Positions 32,266 through 42,640 of a DNA stretch of 64,000 nt are shown here, in pieces. The stretch is from contig VXBP01000263.1 of NCBI GenBank assembly GCA_013400115.1, forward strand, positions 868,001-932,000, read 5' to 3'. The translations under genes and the position numbers were made by a program. This DNA is from Rhinopomastus cyanomelas. Taxonomy: Eukaryota > Chordata > Aves > Bucerotiformes > Rhinopomastidae. The number at the start of each line of letters is the position of its first letter. The stretch's first letter is position 1. The notes beneath the pieces are model-generated. The model did no database searches. It saw nothing but the letters and a program-made list of their open reading frames with translations, and was not told the DNA's origin.

Positions 32266-33039
32266 GACCCCAAAGGTTTGTATAACACTTGCCTCTCTTG
32301 TTTTGGGCTGGTTGCTGCCCACCAGGAGGTGAGAGCAAAGCAGAGCTGGGCTGTGGCTTCTGCATTAGCAGCTGGTGCAGAGGAGGGGGCTTTCTTGTAC
32401 CTGGGGGCTCACAGGGCTGTGCAGGGTGGGAGAAGGTGGGTCAGAGCCCTGGGCTCACACTGTTTCAACACAGCTCCTTCTTCCTGGGGATGCTGCTAGT
32501 GGCCCATGCACCCACCTTGGCCACTTTGCTCTTGGTGTTTCCACTGCTATAAACATTCTGGGGGGGTTATTAAGGCCCTTTTAGGAGGAATTGCGGGGGA
32601 AGACATACCCTGCCAGTCCCAGTTCTGGGAGCAGTTTGCTTCATGGTGCTCATGTCCTGGGGGCTGGCACTGCGATGTGACATGGTTTTGTGTGTTTGTG
32701 GCTGGGATTTAGAGCCAAGGAGCAGGAGGCTGAGAGCAGGTCCTGGGCTAGGGTGTGGGGCTCGCTGGGGAGAGGAGCTGGGAAGTCCTCAGGTACTCAC
32801 TTTGCAAGGTGAAGAGTAGATTTTTCCACGTGCAATGGAAAGCAGTGGGTCCCCAGCTCAGCATGGGGGTTCTACAGCTGGTGAGCAGGACTCCTGCCCC
32901 CGCTGGCATGGGCTGGGCCACTGGTAGCCTCATTTTATCTCTTTGCTGGGCCGGCAAACACAGCCCTGCTAATGAGCACTGCACATCTCTCTGTTCCATC
33001 TGCAACTACCTACAGGGACACTGTATAGAGGGGGATGCT

Positions 33040-33335
33040 GGTCTGTTCTCACAGCTCCTTAGTGACAGAACTAGAGGGACTGACTGGCCTTAAGGTGCTC
33101 CAGGGGAGGGTTAGGCGGGACATTAAGAAAAGTCTTTCACAGAAGGAGCAATCAGGGCTTGGAATAGGCTGCCCACGGAGAAGGTCGAGTCACATCCCTG
33201 GGAGGGGGGGGGTTAAAGATCGTTTAGATGTGGTGCTAAGAGATCTGTTTTACAGGGTCTCTTGGTAGGGTTAGTGGTTGGACTTGATGATCTTGAAGGT
33301 CTTTTCCAACCCAAATTATTCTATGACTCTGTATC
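33040..33335 (+). mobile_element. CR1 LINE 3' fragment
   Basis: Contains ggaataggctgcccacggag, gatgatcttgaaggtctttt and the terminal attattctatgactctg. Confidence 0.88.
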
Positions 33336-34019
33336 ACAGCCCCACCGCCCTCCTGCCAGCTCTGTGTCCCTATGTGGGGGGACACACTGGAAGCTGGGAC
33401 TTCCCTGATTTGCATGCAGCTCCCTAAGGGAAAACGCAGCAACTGCAGGAAAAATTAAGGGGGGAAATGAAAAGCGGGGTGGGAGAAAGGGGAAGCAATT
33501 AGCTGCTGTTTAACCACAGGCTTGATGAGAGCATATAACAGCCCGCGCTGAGAACACCATTACACCTCAGCCGGCCTCAGCGTGACCCTGGCAAACAGTA
33601 GGCAAAGAGGAGCTGGACAAGGCAGCTGAGGCGGCCCCGCGGGTATCCCCAGGCCAGGCTGTGGGATCGGCCCTGCGAGCGGGACCGCGGCTCGGCAGAG
33701 ATTGTCACTAGATGGCACCAGACACCAGTGCTCTGGGGGGGCGCTGGGCTGGGCTGGGACCCCCCCCGGCCCCGCTCTCTGCCGCCCCAGGGCCAGGGAG
33801 CAAGGGCAGCCCCAGCCCTGAGCTGGAGCAAGGAAGAGAAGGAGGGAAGGAAGGATGGATGAGGCAGGGATGACAGGAGGGAGGGAGAGATATGTGGGTG
33901 GATGGATGGATGTTCGGTGCCCGGCTGGAAGCACCACACTGTCTGACGGGGACAGGGGCTCCTTGATGGGGCACAGGGTGTCTGTCCCTCGGGTGTTTTG
34001 TGCTTCCTGCTAAGGTTGG

Positions 34020-34165
34020 GGCTTGGCCCCTCCCTCGAAGTGTCCAAGGCCAGGTTGGATGCGGCTCAGGGCAACCTGGTCTGGTGAGAGGCATCGTTGT
34101 CCGTAGCAGGGGGTTGGGACTGCATGATATTTGAGGTCGCTTCCCACTCAAACCCTTCTATGATT
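34020..34165 (+). mobile_element. CR1 LINE 3' fragment
   Basis: Short copy: gtgtccaaggccaggttgga, gcaacctggtctggtgagag and the terminal cttctatgattcc. Confidence 0.88.
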
Positions 34166-35589
34166 CCTGGCAGAGCTCCAAGCTGGGCAACCACGGACTG
34201 CTGGTCTTTCTGGGTGAAACAATCAGGAGAGCTGGGAACTAGCAGCAGCAGCACCCTCAGCATCACACAGCTCAGACCTTGCTGATGGGGAGGTGGCTCA
34301 GCAGGTGCATTTCATGGAGAAGAGTATGAATAGTGTGGGATGGGGATGGTTTTGTGGGCTGTGGGAACCTGTGGCAATTGGCACTGCCCACACAGCAGAG
34401 CGGGACATGGAGTGCAGGTGGTCCTGTGCACAGAACTGCTGTAGTCTGGGTTAATTCTGTGGGAATTTGCAATTGTAGCAGAATTTAGACTTCTTCCCTA
34501 CGGACTTGCTAAGGTCTTCAGATGGATTTCTGACCCCAGCTTCCCTGCAGCTGAATCCAGGCCTTGCCTCTTGGTGTTCGCTCCTCTCTGGAGGTGCAGC
34601 CCCAAAGCACCACCTTGGCTGGATCCTGGTACCAGCTGGGATCACAGTACTGTCCTTCCTAGCCCTGGCAACAGCCGAATGCCAAAGAATTGCTTAAAAA
34701 TTAATCCAACGCTTGTATTTCTCATTAAAAGTGCTAAATTTTTGGTGCCTGGCCCAGAAGGTCTATTTGGGTTGGCTAATGCAGTTATTTAATAATGACT
34801 TTACAATGGGCTAAATACAGCCACAGAGTAATTATTATCCACTTTTCCTGATGAGGAGGTTTCCAGTAACTTGAGGTCCAGGGAATGGGACAGAGTAATG
34901 GAGTAATGAGGAGGGGCTGGTGGGGAACGGCATGGAGCTTGTAGGGGTGATGCCTAAGGACAGGGGTGCAAGGAGCACTTTGCCCTGCCTGGTTGTGAAA
35001 TCGGGGGCTGCCCCAGGCTGCCATTTGCTGGAGCAGGAGGTGTTTGGCCTTGAGGTGCCTTCCCTTCCTGGACCATCCCCTGCACCCATTTCCAGCACAG
35101 CCTGGATCCCTGCCAGCCCCAGGAATCCCACAGAAAGTCCCCAGGAACCTGTTACACAAGGTGAGGGGGACATTGACACACCCTTGCGAAATGGAGTAAT
35201 TTCCCATTGCCCAACAAAACCTAAAGGAAACAGCTTTGCCCAGGGTGGGGGGTGAGAGTTCTATCTCCTCAGGAAGAAGGTGAAGGCCTGAAGACTGGTG
35301 AGATCTTTGCCCTGTGAGCAAGTACCACAGCCCCACAGCCCCATATCAGCAGTCAGAGCTCCAGGGGTGATGATGGGGTTGCTAACACTCCTACCCTACT
35401 GAGGAATCCTTCCAGCACCAACCTGCTTCCTGCAGCAGTCAGCCAGAGGTGATGCTGGGGTTCAGGTGACTCCATATAGAGCTTAGGAAAGACTCACTCT
35501 TGGCTAAGCCAGAGCTGCTTTCCCTACATGGGCTTGGTGGGGGCAAATGGCAGAAGGGTTTGGGGCCGGGACAGGCTTTTTCTGGGCAA

Positions 35590-35775
35590 ACCTCAAAGAA
35601 TGTATTGGAACAGGCTGCCCAGGTAGGTGGTGGAATCACCATCCCTGGAGGAGTTCAACAATGAGTAGATGTGGCCGTGGGAGGCAGGGTTTAGTGGGCA
35701 GGGTGAGGTTGGGATGATGGTTGATGGATTGGATGATCTTGGAGGTCTTGTCCAACCTTAATGATCATAAGTTGG
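35590..35775 (+). mobile_element. CR1-like LINE 3' fragment
   Basis: Contains ggaacaggctgcccaggtag, ggtggaatcaccatccctgg and gatgatcttggaggtcttgt, typical CR1 3' sequence without the terminal octamers. Confidence 0.82.
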
Positions 35776-36219
35776 ACAACGTTCAACCTATGATAATCCC
35801 TAGGAAGCTGCAGGCAGCCCCATGCTCTGGACTGTTGCTGATCTGGCTCTTGTTGTGGGGTTTGGTTTGTGGATCCAGACGGGAGCAGAGTACTGAGAGG
35901 AACCCATGGAAGAGATCACCAGCAGGGACCACAGTGACCACTGACAGTGTCTCCTGGAGAAGAATTCCTGCCCAGGAGAAGGTGGCTCCTCCACCTCCAG
36001 AGTGCTTGGTTGGAGTGGGAAATGCCCTGGACCATGTACCCCTGGCTTGTTCCTCAGCCCCAGGGGGCCAGTTGTGCAATGTAAGAAATGCACTTGAGCA
36101 ATTAAAGAGTCTTGTTTGTGTCTTGTGCAAAGGGCTTCTGGAAAACACCATGCAAGAGCAGAGGAAAAAGACACAAATACTGGCAGATGCCCAGCCCAAA
36201 TCCCCACCCTCCTGAAGGG

Positions 36220-36226
36220 TTTAAAT
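36220..36226 (+). promoter_or_regulatory. TATA-like box of the WAP-peptide gene
   Basis: TTTAAAT about 55 bp before the ATG at 36277, placing a start site near 36250 and a 5' UTR of about 25 nt. It is the only TATA-like element in the immediate upstream DNA. Confidence 0.4.
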
Positions 36227-36276
36227 GCCAGTGTTGCCCAGCTTGTCATACTCACACTCTGCAAGGACACTGCAGC

Positions 36277-36340
36277 ATGAAGACGGTGGCTGCCCTTCTC
36301 TTTGTGGGGATGCTCATCCTCTGGACAGACATTCCAACAG
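36277..36340 (+). CDS. WAP-peptide exon 1 (signal peptide)
   Basis: MKTVAALLFVGMLILWTDIP, a hydrophobic secretion signal; donor ACAG|GTATGA, phase 1. The ATG is the first one after the TATA-like box. Confidence 0.87.
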
Positions 36341-36874
36341 GTATGAGACGTCCTGGGAAAAGGCACAAGGAGGGAAAGCACAGGGGCTGAGAAGGATGGA
36401 TTGTCTAAGGTAACAGAGGAGAGGAACATTTGCTAGGGAGCAGCTTCTGTTGAGGATCATCTCCAGCTAGGAGCACCAGCTCCTGCTCGGGAGCATCTCC
36501 TGCTGCCAGCAGTCTGGAGCAAACCCCTCTGTGGTCTCGCAGGCAGTGCATGGTCCTGCCCACCTGTGCGCTTCGTCTGTGCTCTGCACAATCCCCCGAA
36601 CCGGTGCTTCTCAGACCGACACTGCCCAAGGAACAAAAAGTGCTGCCCAACCTTCTGCGGGAGGAAATGCGTCTCACGCTCACCTTCTCTTTCCTACGGT
36701 AAGGGCTGGGAGTTCCACTCCTATTTCCACCTCCCTGGACAGCAGAAGAGGGGCAGCACTCGTGGCTCTGGAGAGAGAGAGCTGTGTCTGGCTGCTGGAA
36801 GCATCCACTGTCAGGCTGGGGGTTCCTCTGAGCATCAGACCAAATCTGCTCTTTCTTTCCCTTTCCCAGTGTGA
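36277..36874 (+). CDS. Secreted single-WAP-domain peptide (WFDC family)
   Basis: Small secreted whey-acidic-protein (four-disulphide core) peptide; family members inhibit serine proteases or kill bacteria. Exons: 36277-36340, 36543-36698, 36870-36874, all junctions phase 1, total 225 bp, 74 residues. Exon 1 encodes a signal peptide (MKTVAALLFVGMLILW). Exon 2 encodes a complete WAP core with eight cysteines: SCPPVRFVC, NRCFSDRHCP, NKKCCPTFC and GRKCVSR. The CxxDxxCPxxxKCC spacing is diagnostic. Exon 3 contributes only the last residue and TGA. The gene sits between MATN4 and KCNS1, the same interval that carries WFDC5, WFDC12, PI3, the semenogelins and SLPI in mammals. I give no symbol because one-to-one orthology cannot be judged by eye. 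The inhibitory loop between the first two cysteines reads PPVRFV; the target protease is unknown. Confidence 0.88.
36543..36698 (+). CDS. WAP-peptide exon 2 (four-disulphide core)
   Basis: Carries all eight WAP cysteines. Acceptor gtggtctcgcag, donor TACG|GTAAGG. The following 171-bp intron is a multiple of three and has no in-frame stop. Confidence 0.9.
36870..36874 (+). CDS. WAP-peptide exon 3 (last codon and stop)
   Basis: Acceptor tttccctttcccag at 36869. TG completes a Val codon and TGA follows. The remainder of the exon is 3' UTR to about 37145. Confidence 0.75.
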
Positions 36875-37122
36875 GCTCCTGCCCCCAGGACAGAACAATG
36901 GTCTTCTCAGCATCCCCAGCATCAGCCAACTGCCTACCCTTCTGCTAATGCCTGTTCTGCCTGATGCCAGCTCCCAGGACAATGGGGACAGCCACCAGCC
37001 CACACTCGGGGACCACTTTGACTCCAGGACCACCCTGGCTCCAGGACCACCTGCCAGCAGCTGCTTTACGGTGTCGTGTACTGCCAGCTGCCCCTCTCCG
37101 CTTCCCCACTGCTGATCTAACA

Positions 37123-37128
37123 AATAAA
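37123..37128 (+). terminator. WAP-peptide gene poly(A) signal AATAAA
   Basis: AATAAA about 250 bp after the stop, giving a compact transcript of roughly 0.5 kb, as is usual for WFDC genes. Confidence 0.75.
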
Positions 37129-37924
37129 AGAATTCATTATATGAAATTCCCTCCTCCAGCACCTGCTGCCCCTCTACAGGCTCCCACTGCTTCTTCTACC
37201 CCAGAACTTCGGCCTGCTCCCAGCCCAGCTCTGCACCTGGACGGTTGGTAGGAGCTGCCTGGGGAGCAGGTCCATCCAGAGCCATACAGCCCCATGGAGG
37301 AGAGAGCAGTGGGAAGCAAAACAAGACAGGACACTTGAGAGGACCATCCTGGCAGGTTGTGGGGGCTCTGGAGAGCAGCATGTCCTCCCCTCACCCCGGG
37401 CACACCCCAAGCTGGAGAGGGCTGTGGAAGGGAAGTGACTCTGGCAACCCCAGGGACTGCAGGAGGCAGAGCATCCCTGTGGGTACCCATACCTGGAGAA
37501 CACAGGAAGATGGTTACACAGCCCCAAACCCTAAGTGGTGCTGAGCCCCTTGCTGAGCTGGTGGGGAAGAAAGTTGCCTGGGAAAGCCTCAAGCCAGGGC
37601 ACAGACCCACAGTTCTGAGGAGTTCTTGTAATTTTAGAACAGCTGAGTGCTGGGGAAAAACACTTGGGAGATGCTGAGAAACAGCAGCAGCAGGAGCTTC
37701 TGCAGGCTGAGGAACCTGAGCACAGGGGCAGTCGGTCATTGCCAGCCTGTGCCATGCCCAGCAAACAGTGGCCACCAGCCCCAGGGCTCATGCCAGGGGA
37801 TGACGGTCCATCAAAGGCTGAGCCCCACCACCAGGCACAAGTGTGGAGAGCAGCATGAGCTGGGCAGTTATTGAAACCTCCAACAAATACAGCAGACTGG
37901 AACCTCAGGTTGATGCCCATTGAT

Positions 37925-38175
37925 AGGACAAGGGGAAAAGGGTACATCTGGAACAGAGGATGTTCCATCTGAACATAAGCAGAAACCTCCTTACTGTGAG
38001 GGTGACAGAGCCCTGAGACAGGCTGCCCAGAGAGGTTGTGGAGTCTCCCTCTCTGGACTTTCAAAGTCCCCTTGGATGTTTCTGTGTGACCTGAGCTAGG
38101 GATCCTGCTCTGCAGGGGATCAGGCTAGATGATCTCTAGAGTCCCTTACAACCCCTCACATTCTGTGATTCTGTG
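37925..38175 (+). mobile_element. CR1-like LINE 3' fragment
   Basis: Contains gataggacaaggggaaaagg, gacaggctgcccagagaggt, gatgatctctagagtccctt and the terminal attctgtgattctgtga. Confidence 0.85.
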
Positions 38176-38524
38176 ACCATCATCCACCACACCCCACAGA
38201 ATATCCTGGATGCTCCCTGGCCATTGTCGGGGAGGGAATCTGCTGGATCTAGTCCTTTAAGGGCCACTCCCGTGGAGGATCTGGAGGGAAATTCAGCGTG
38301 GAATCAGACAGTGCAGAGTCCTCCTGGGGGAAACATATCTCTGCCACACTTACACCAGCCCCCCCCTCCAAAGGGAAGTGCTGTGCCCCATAAGCCATGG
38401 GGTGATGTGGCACAGCCCCAAGTCATCCCTGCACCGAGGCCAAGACAGCTGAGGGCAGAGCAGCCTGATTCCCCCTCCCACTGGTCATTAGTCACAGACC
38501 ACAGCCCTCCCTCCTCTTTCAGGA

Positions 38525-38640
38525 CCAGCTATTATCAGCTATTAAGTAGGCATTTCCATACAGCTGGCTAATTTGATAATGCTGCAATTATTTTGCTTTG
38601 TTAACAAGATTAAATTGTTAATTGGTTTGATTAAATACAG
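38525..38640. promoter_or_regulatory. AT-rich block with homeodomain/HNF1-like sites
   Basis: About 115 bp of AT-rich DNA in a GC-richer setting, with TTATCAG (GATA-like, reverse), several TAAT/ATTA cores and GTTAA half-sites (TTTGTTAACAAGATTAAA, TTGTTAATTGG) resembling HNF1 or homeodomain sites. A candidate enhancer only. Confidence 0.3.
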
Positions 38641-41600
38641 AGCTCCAGGCATGGAGCTGGCAGCACTCCTGGCCCCATGTGCTCAGGGCTTGTCTGCAGA
38701 GACAAGAGCAAAGCGGTAGTCCCGGGGTGTGTAGGGGGTCATCCTCCCTGAAACTGCTGCTGGGACCTCCAGATCTCCATGTGAAGATCTGGAGAGGTCA
38801 CTCCTCCTGCCTTCAGTCAGAGCCAGCTTGCCCATGTCACAGCTGTCACTGACCTGCTGGCCTAGACAGGCAGGAGCTTTGGCTTTGGGGCCAGAGTATG
38901 GCGACCTCTGCTCCTGCTGCTCTGTGTGGGGAGCACTGCAAGTTAGAAGTCCCTGAGGCACTGTGTGCACCCACCTGCAGCTGCTCCACAGCTCCTCCAC
39001 CCTCCTCTCCCACCGCAAAGGTCCCTACTCATGTACTCAGCATTTCCAGCAACACCCAGCTCACCACCAGGGTTGTACTGGGTAGCTCCCATCGCTTTGG
39101 ATTACACTTTCCACCCAACCCTGGTGCAGCCAGCACTCGCCCAGGAGGAGCTGGGTGATGCACACGGTGAGATTTCGGCCTGAGGTAAGGTCCTGGCCAT
39201 GTGCTTTGGCCGAAAATCCTTTGGATCGCGGTCACTGGGCAGGAAATGCATTCAATGTGGAAAGGAAACGCAGCAGTCCTGTGCCAGGGAGAGGTGCTTC
39301 CCCTCTGGCTCCTCCCCTCTCATCTTCCTCCCCAGGGGTAGAGCAGCCTGGAGTTGGAGAGGTTCGTTTTGCTTGCCTGGGTGCTCACCACACTGCAGGG
39401 CTTGTTGCTGTGGGACCTTCTCCTGGGACAAACCCCCTGGGTCTGGTGTTGGGAACACAAGCAAAGGCTGCTCTTAAGGACTGGGCTTTCGGTGAGAAAC
39501 ATCCACCACAGCAAGTCAGAGCAGCACCAGAATAGGGCAGAGAGCTGCTCGGCTCCTTTTGCATTGCAGGACTGGCTTATTCTACCTTCCCTCAAAACAG
39601 GGGTTTTGGGGGCAGTCCCTCTTGGACTGCTCCCTAAGGGAACAACCAGCACTGCCAGGGATGGGATCCAGAGGGGCTTCCAGAGGCACTGCTGGCATCA
39701 GAGACAGCCCTGCTTGCACACATCAATGTGCTTTGGTCCACCTGGAAATGAAGAAAGGGCAGAGGAAAGGTCTCATCCCTTGCACACCCAACCATTGTGT
39801 TAGTATTTTCTTTGCACCTTCTCTCTGCGTATTTAATGCTCTGGCTCAGGAGTCTGGGTGATCGGGGGCTGAATACAGAGCAGTCTGATGCTCAGGAGTA
39901 ATGCGAGACCTTTTCCAGAGAAGATTCAAACCAGCTAATAAGAATTACTATGGCTTTGGAAACCTTTGCAAAAGGAGAGTTATTTAACTAGCCTGGCCCA
40001 GGAGTGGGAAGCTGGAGTCCCAGTAGAATGCAGCAGTAACATCCAATCCAGAGGAGAAAATACCTCTGAGCAGATCCCCTGGTAGCAGCTGCCCTGCCCA
40101 TGGCTGGGTGCTGCCCTCACCTCCCCTGCAGAAGTGCTGCAGGATTTCAGGTGGGAAAAGGAGTCAAGATTGTTCTAATCACCACCACAAAGGAAACACA
40201 TATACACAATTCGCTGCAGGAAAATAAACCATCCTCACACTGCTGAAGGTCAGCAGATGTCTGAATTCACTCTGTGCTTTGTTCTGGGGGGTGATTTAAA
40301 CAAACTCAGCTCCTCACCTGGATCCAGTCACTCACCAGCAGCAGGGAGAGCATGGCCAGAGCTAGAGCTGCCTCTCGCTATCTGATGCCCTATAGCACTT
40401 TCTCTCTGAATCACAGAAGACACAAGGATGCATTTTTCCAGGGCTGCCTTTTCTTGCTCTGGCGTCATGCCTGGCCAGGAGGCACCAGTAACAGCTCCCA
40501 GTGCCCTCCCACCCTCCCGAGGGGCAGTAGGGGCGTTCACACAGCACCAGCCCAGTGCACTTGGACAGCAGGGGTGGAAAAACAGTCCCCAGACTGACAT
40601 GATGAAGGAAGGCTGTATCTGCCACTGGAAAGCCTCTGAGGCAGCTGGGGAATGCCACTGTCCTTCCTGCCTGTCTCCACCATGGCCCCCAGCCCCCTGC
40701 CTGGTGAGGAGCCCCAGAGCAGTGGGGTCTGACAGGGCTGGGACTGTGTTCCCAGAGCAGCAGCATGCTGTGATTCCTCCTCTGCCTGCAAGGCTGCCAA
40801 GCCTCACAAGCTGCTGGCTCCACGATGGCCAAGAGGCAGCAGGGCTGCGCCGAGCTGCTTGGCTCCATCTGCCTCGCCATCCCACTGTCAGGTGCTGGCA
40901 AGGTCTTCCTGAAGCCAGGGAGCCAAAAGGGAAGGAAGGCCAAAAAAAGAGACTCTGTCAGCACCCTGTAGCTCTGGGAGATCCCTGTGTACCAGCAGTG
41001 CCTTGTCCCCACGCAGAGAGAGAGAGCAGAACAGAGCAGACAGAAGGCGCCTTCTTCTGCAGTAAACCAGACTGAGTAGGCAAGAGCTCACCAGGCAGGG
41101 CTGGGGCTGCCGGCATCCCTCAGCCAGGACCTGGCTGCAGCCCCAAGGCCAAACCCGCAGTCCCTCAGATGTGCTGATGTCTGCGTTTAGCTGGCTGTTC
41201 GGAGGATAACAGTCCTGGTGAAGGCTGGGAAGCACCCAAGCCCCACACAGAGCAGTCTGCAGTGAAAGCACCTCCTATAGGCACCTTGCCCTGCACAGCC
41301 CCTGCTCTCAGCCCAGACCCCAGTTCGCAGCTCACACACGTGGTCTGGGCAGGGTCATGGTCACCAGCACCCCAGACCCACCAGCACAGGCACCAGGGGA
41401 CCTTCACACCCTCTTCCAAATAGGGCCGCTCACCTCTCAGCTGAAGCCAATGCTTCCCCAAAGCAAAGTGCTGTGGAAGAGGTTTGGGGGCTATTTAAAA
41501 TCTAGGACAGCCCAGACAAGCTCCGGCTACTCTGAGGCTCCAGCCACAGCATCGAACCATTTCCCAGCTCCTTTGGGTCCTGGCAGCAGCTCCCCATTAG

Positions 41601-42484
41601 CACTAGCATCATCACATGAGGGAATTCCTGCCTCTTCAGCTCTGCCTGTGCCAAGGCACTCACAGATGCTCCTTCCCCCGAAGACTATGTAGGTTAATAA
41701 CATGCAATGCGATTGCAAGGCTTGAGGAACCACGAGGTTCTGTCAACATTTAACTTGTACACATTTAGTTAATGAGGGAGAAACCTGCCATTCCCTCCAA
41801 AGGGGGCCTGGCTGCTTCGCCCCTCTCCCTCCTATCTCGGCATTCCGGGTTTGGATGGGATAAATGTCAGCTCATTATTTCTGGAGTTGGCCGATTGCAA
41901 ACAGTCTGTCCCAAACTGCTGTTCCCGGTGCTGGATGTCAGAACTCATTACACTAAATACAGCTCCATGAATGATGCATGAGGCTGGGCTGCACATTAAT
42001 CAGGGAGAGAGGGGCAAGAGCAGCCCAGCATCGCCCTGATGTGTTCCTGCACAGGCAGACACAGGGGTTTGGACCTCCAGAGTGTGAAGCAGAGAAACAT
42101 CCCAGGCCCAATGCAATTGGAACCCAACCAAGCAGAGATCAGAGGCAGGCAGAGATCCCTCACCCATACCCCTTTTGGCTTCAGGAGCCCCTGAAGCACA
42201 GGCACCAGCAGTCCATCATGGTAAGGAGCCCAGGGCAGGCTGCCACTGCTTTGAGTAGCCTCTGAGATGCACAAGTGGTTCTCACATCAGCACAGGGCTG
42301 AGCTGACGGCTCTCATACCAACTCACTGGCTCTGTGCACAACAGCCACTGGAAATAGGAAAATGTTTTCCAGAGATGCCATCAGGAAGCTCTGCTAAGGG
42401 CCCAGTCACAACCTGGATGCCACACTGTATCCCACTGTGGGTTGCCCCCCACAGGGTGCCTTCTTGGGATGCAGGTCAGTATTC

Positions 42485-42640
42485 CACTGCTCTAAGACTT
42501 CGAAAAGCCTTTTCAAGTCCAGGTTGGATGGGGCTCTGGGCAACCAGGTCTGGTGGGAAATGCCGCTGCCCATGGCAGGGAATTGGAACTGGATGACCTT
42601 TAAGGTCCCTTCCAATGTAACCCAGTCTGTGATTCTGTAA
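42485..42640 (+). mobile_element. CR1 LINE 3' fragment
   Basis: Contains caggttggatggggctctgg, gaccttta-aggtcccttcca type sequence and the terminal gtctgtgattctgta. Confidence 0.88.

Larger units (their letters stand above)
32290..36215. other. MATN4-WFDC intergenic region
   Basis: No gene seen. It holds CR1 fragments (33040-33335, 34020-34165, 35590-35775), a GGAT/GGAG-rich simple stretch at 33838-33912 and an AT-rich patch at 34680-34830. A TATA-like CATATAA at 33532-33538 is followed by GC-rich DNA but by no recognisable exon. Confidence 0.6.

Noticed and set aside
35800..36429. 209-codon minus-strand open frame overlapping exon 1 of the WAP gene
   Set aside because: Antisense to a well-supported exon, with no recognisable domain.
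40362..41075. Open frames of about 215 codons on both strands over the same 650 bp
   Set aside because: No family, splice structure or start context was recognised. With this GC content and 64 kb in six frames, a few open stretches above 200 codons are expected by chance.
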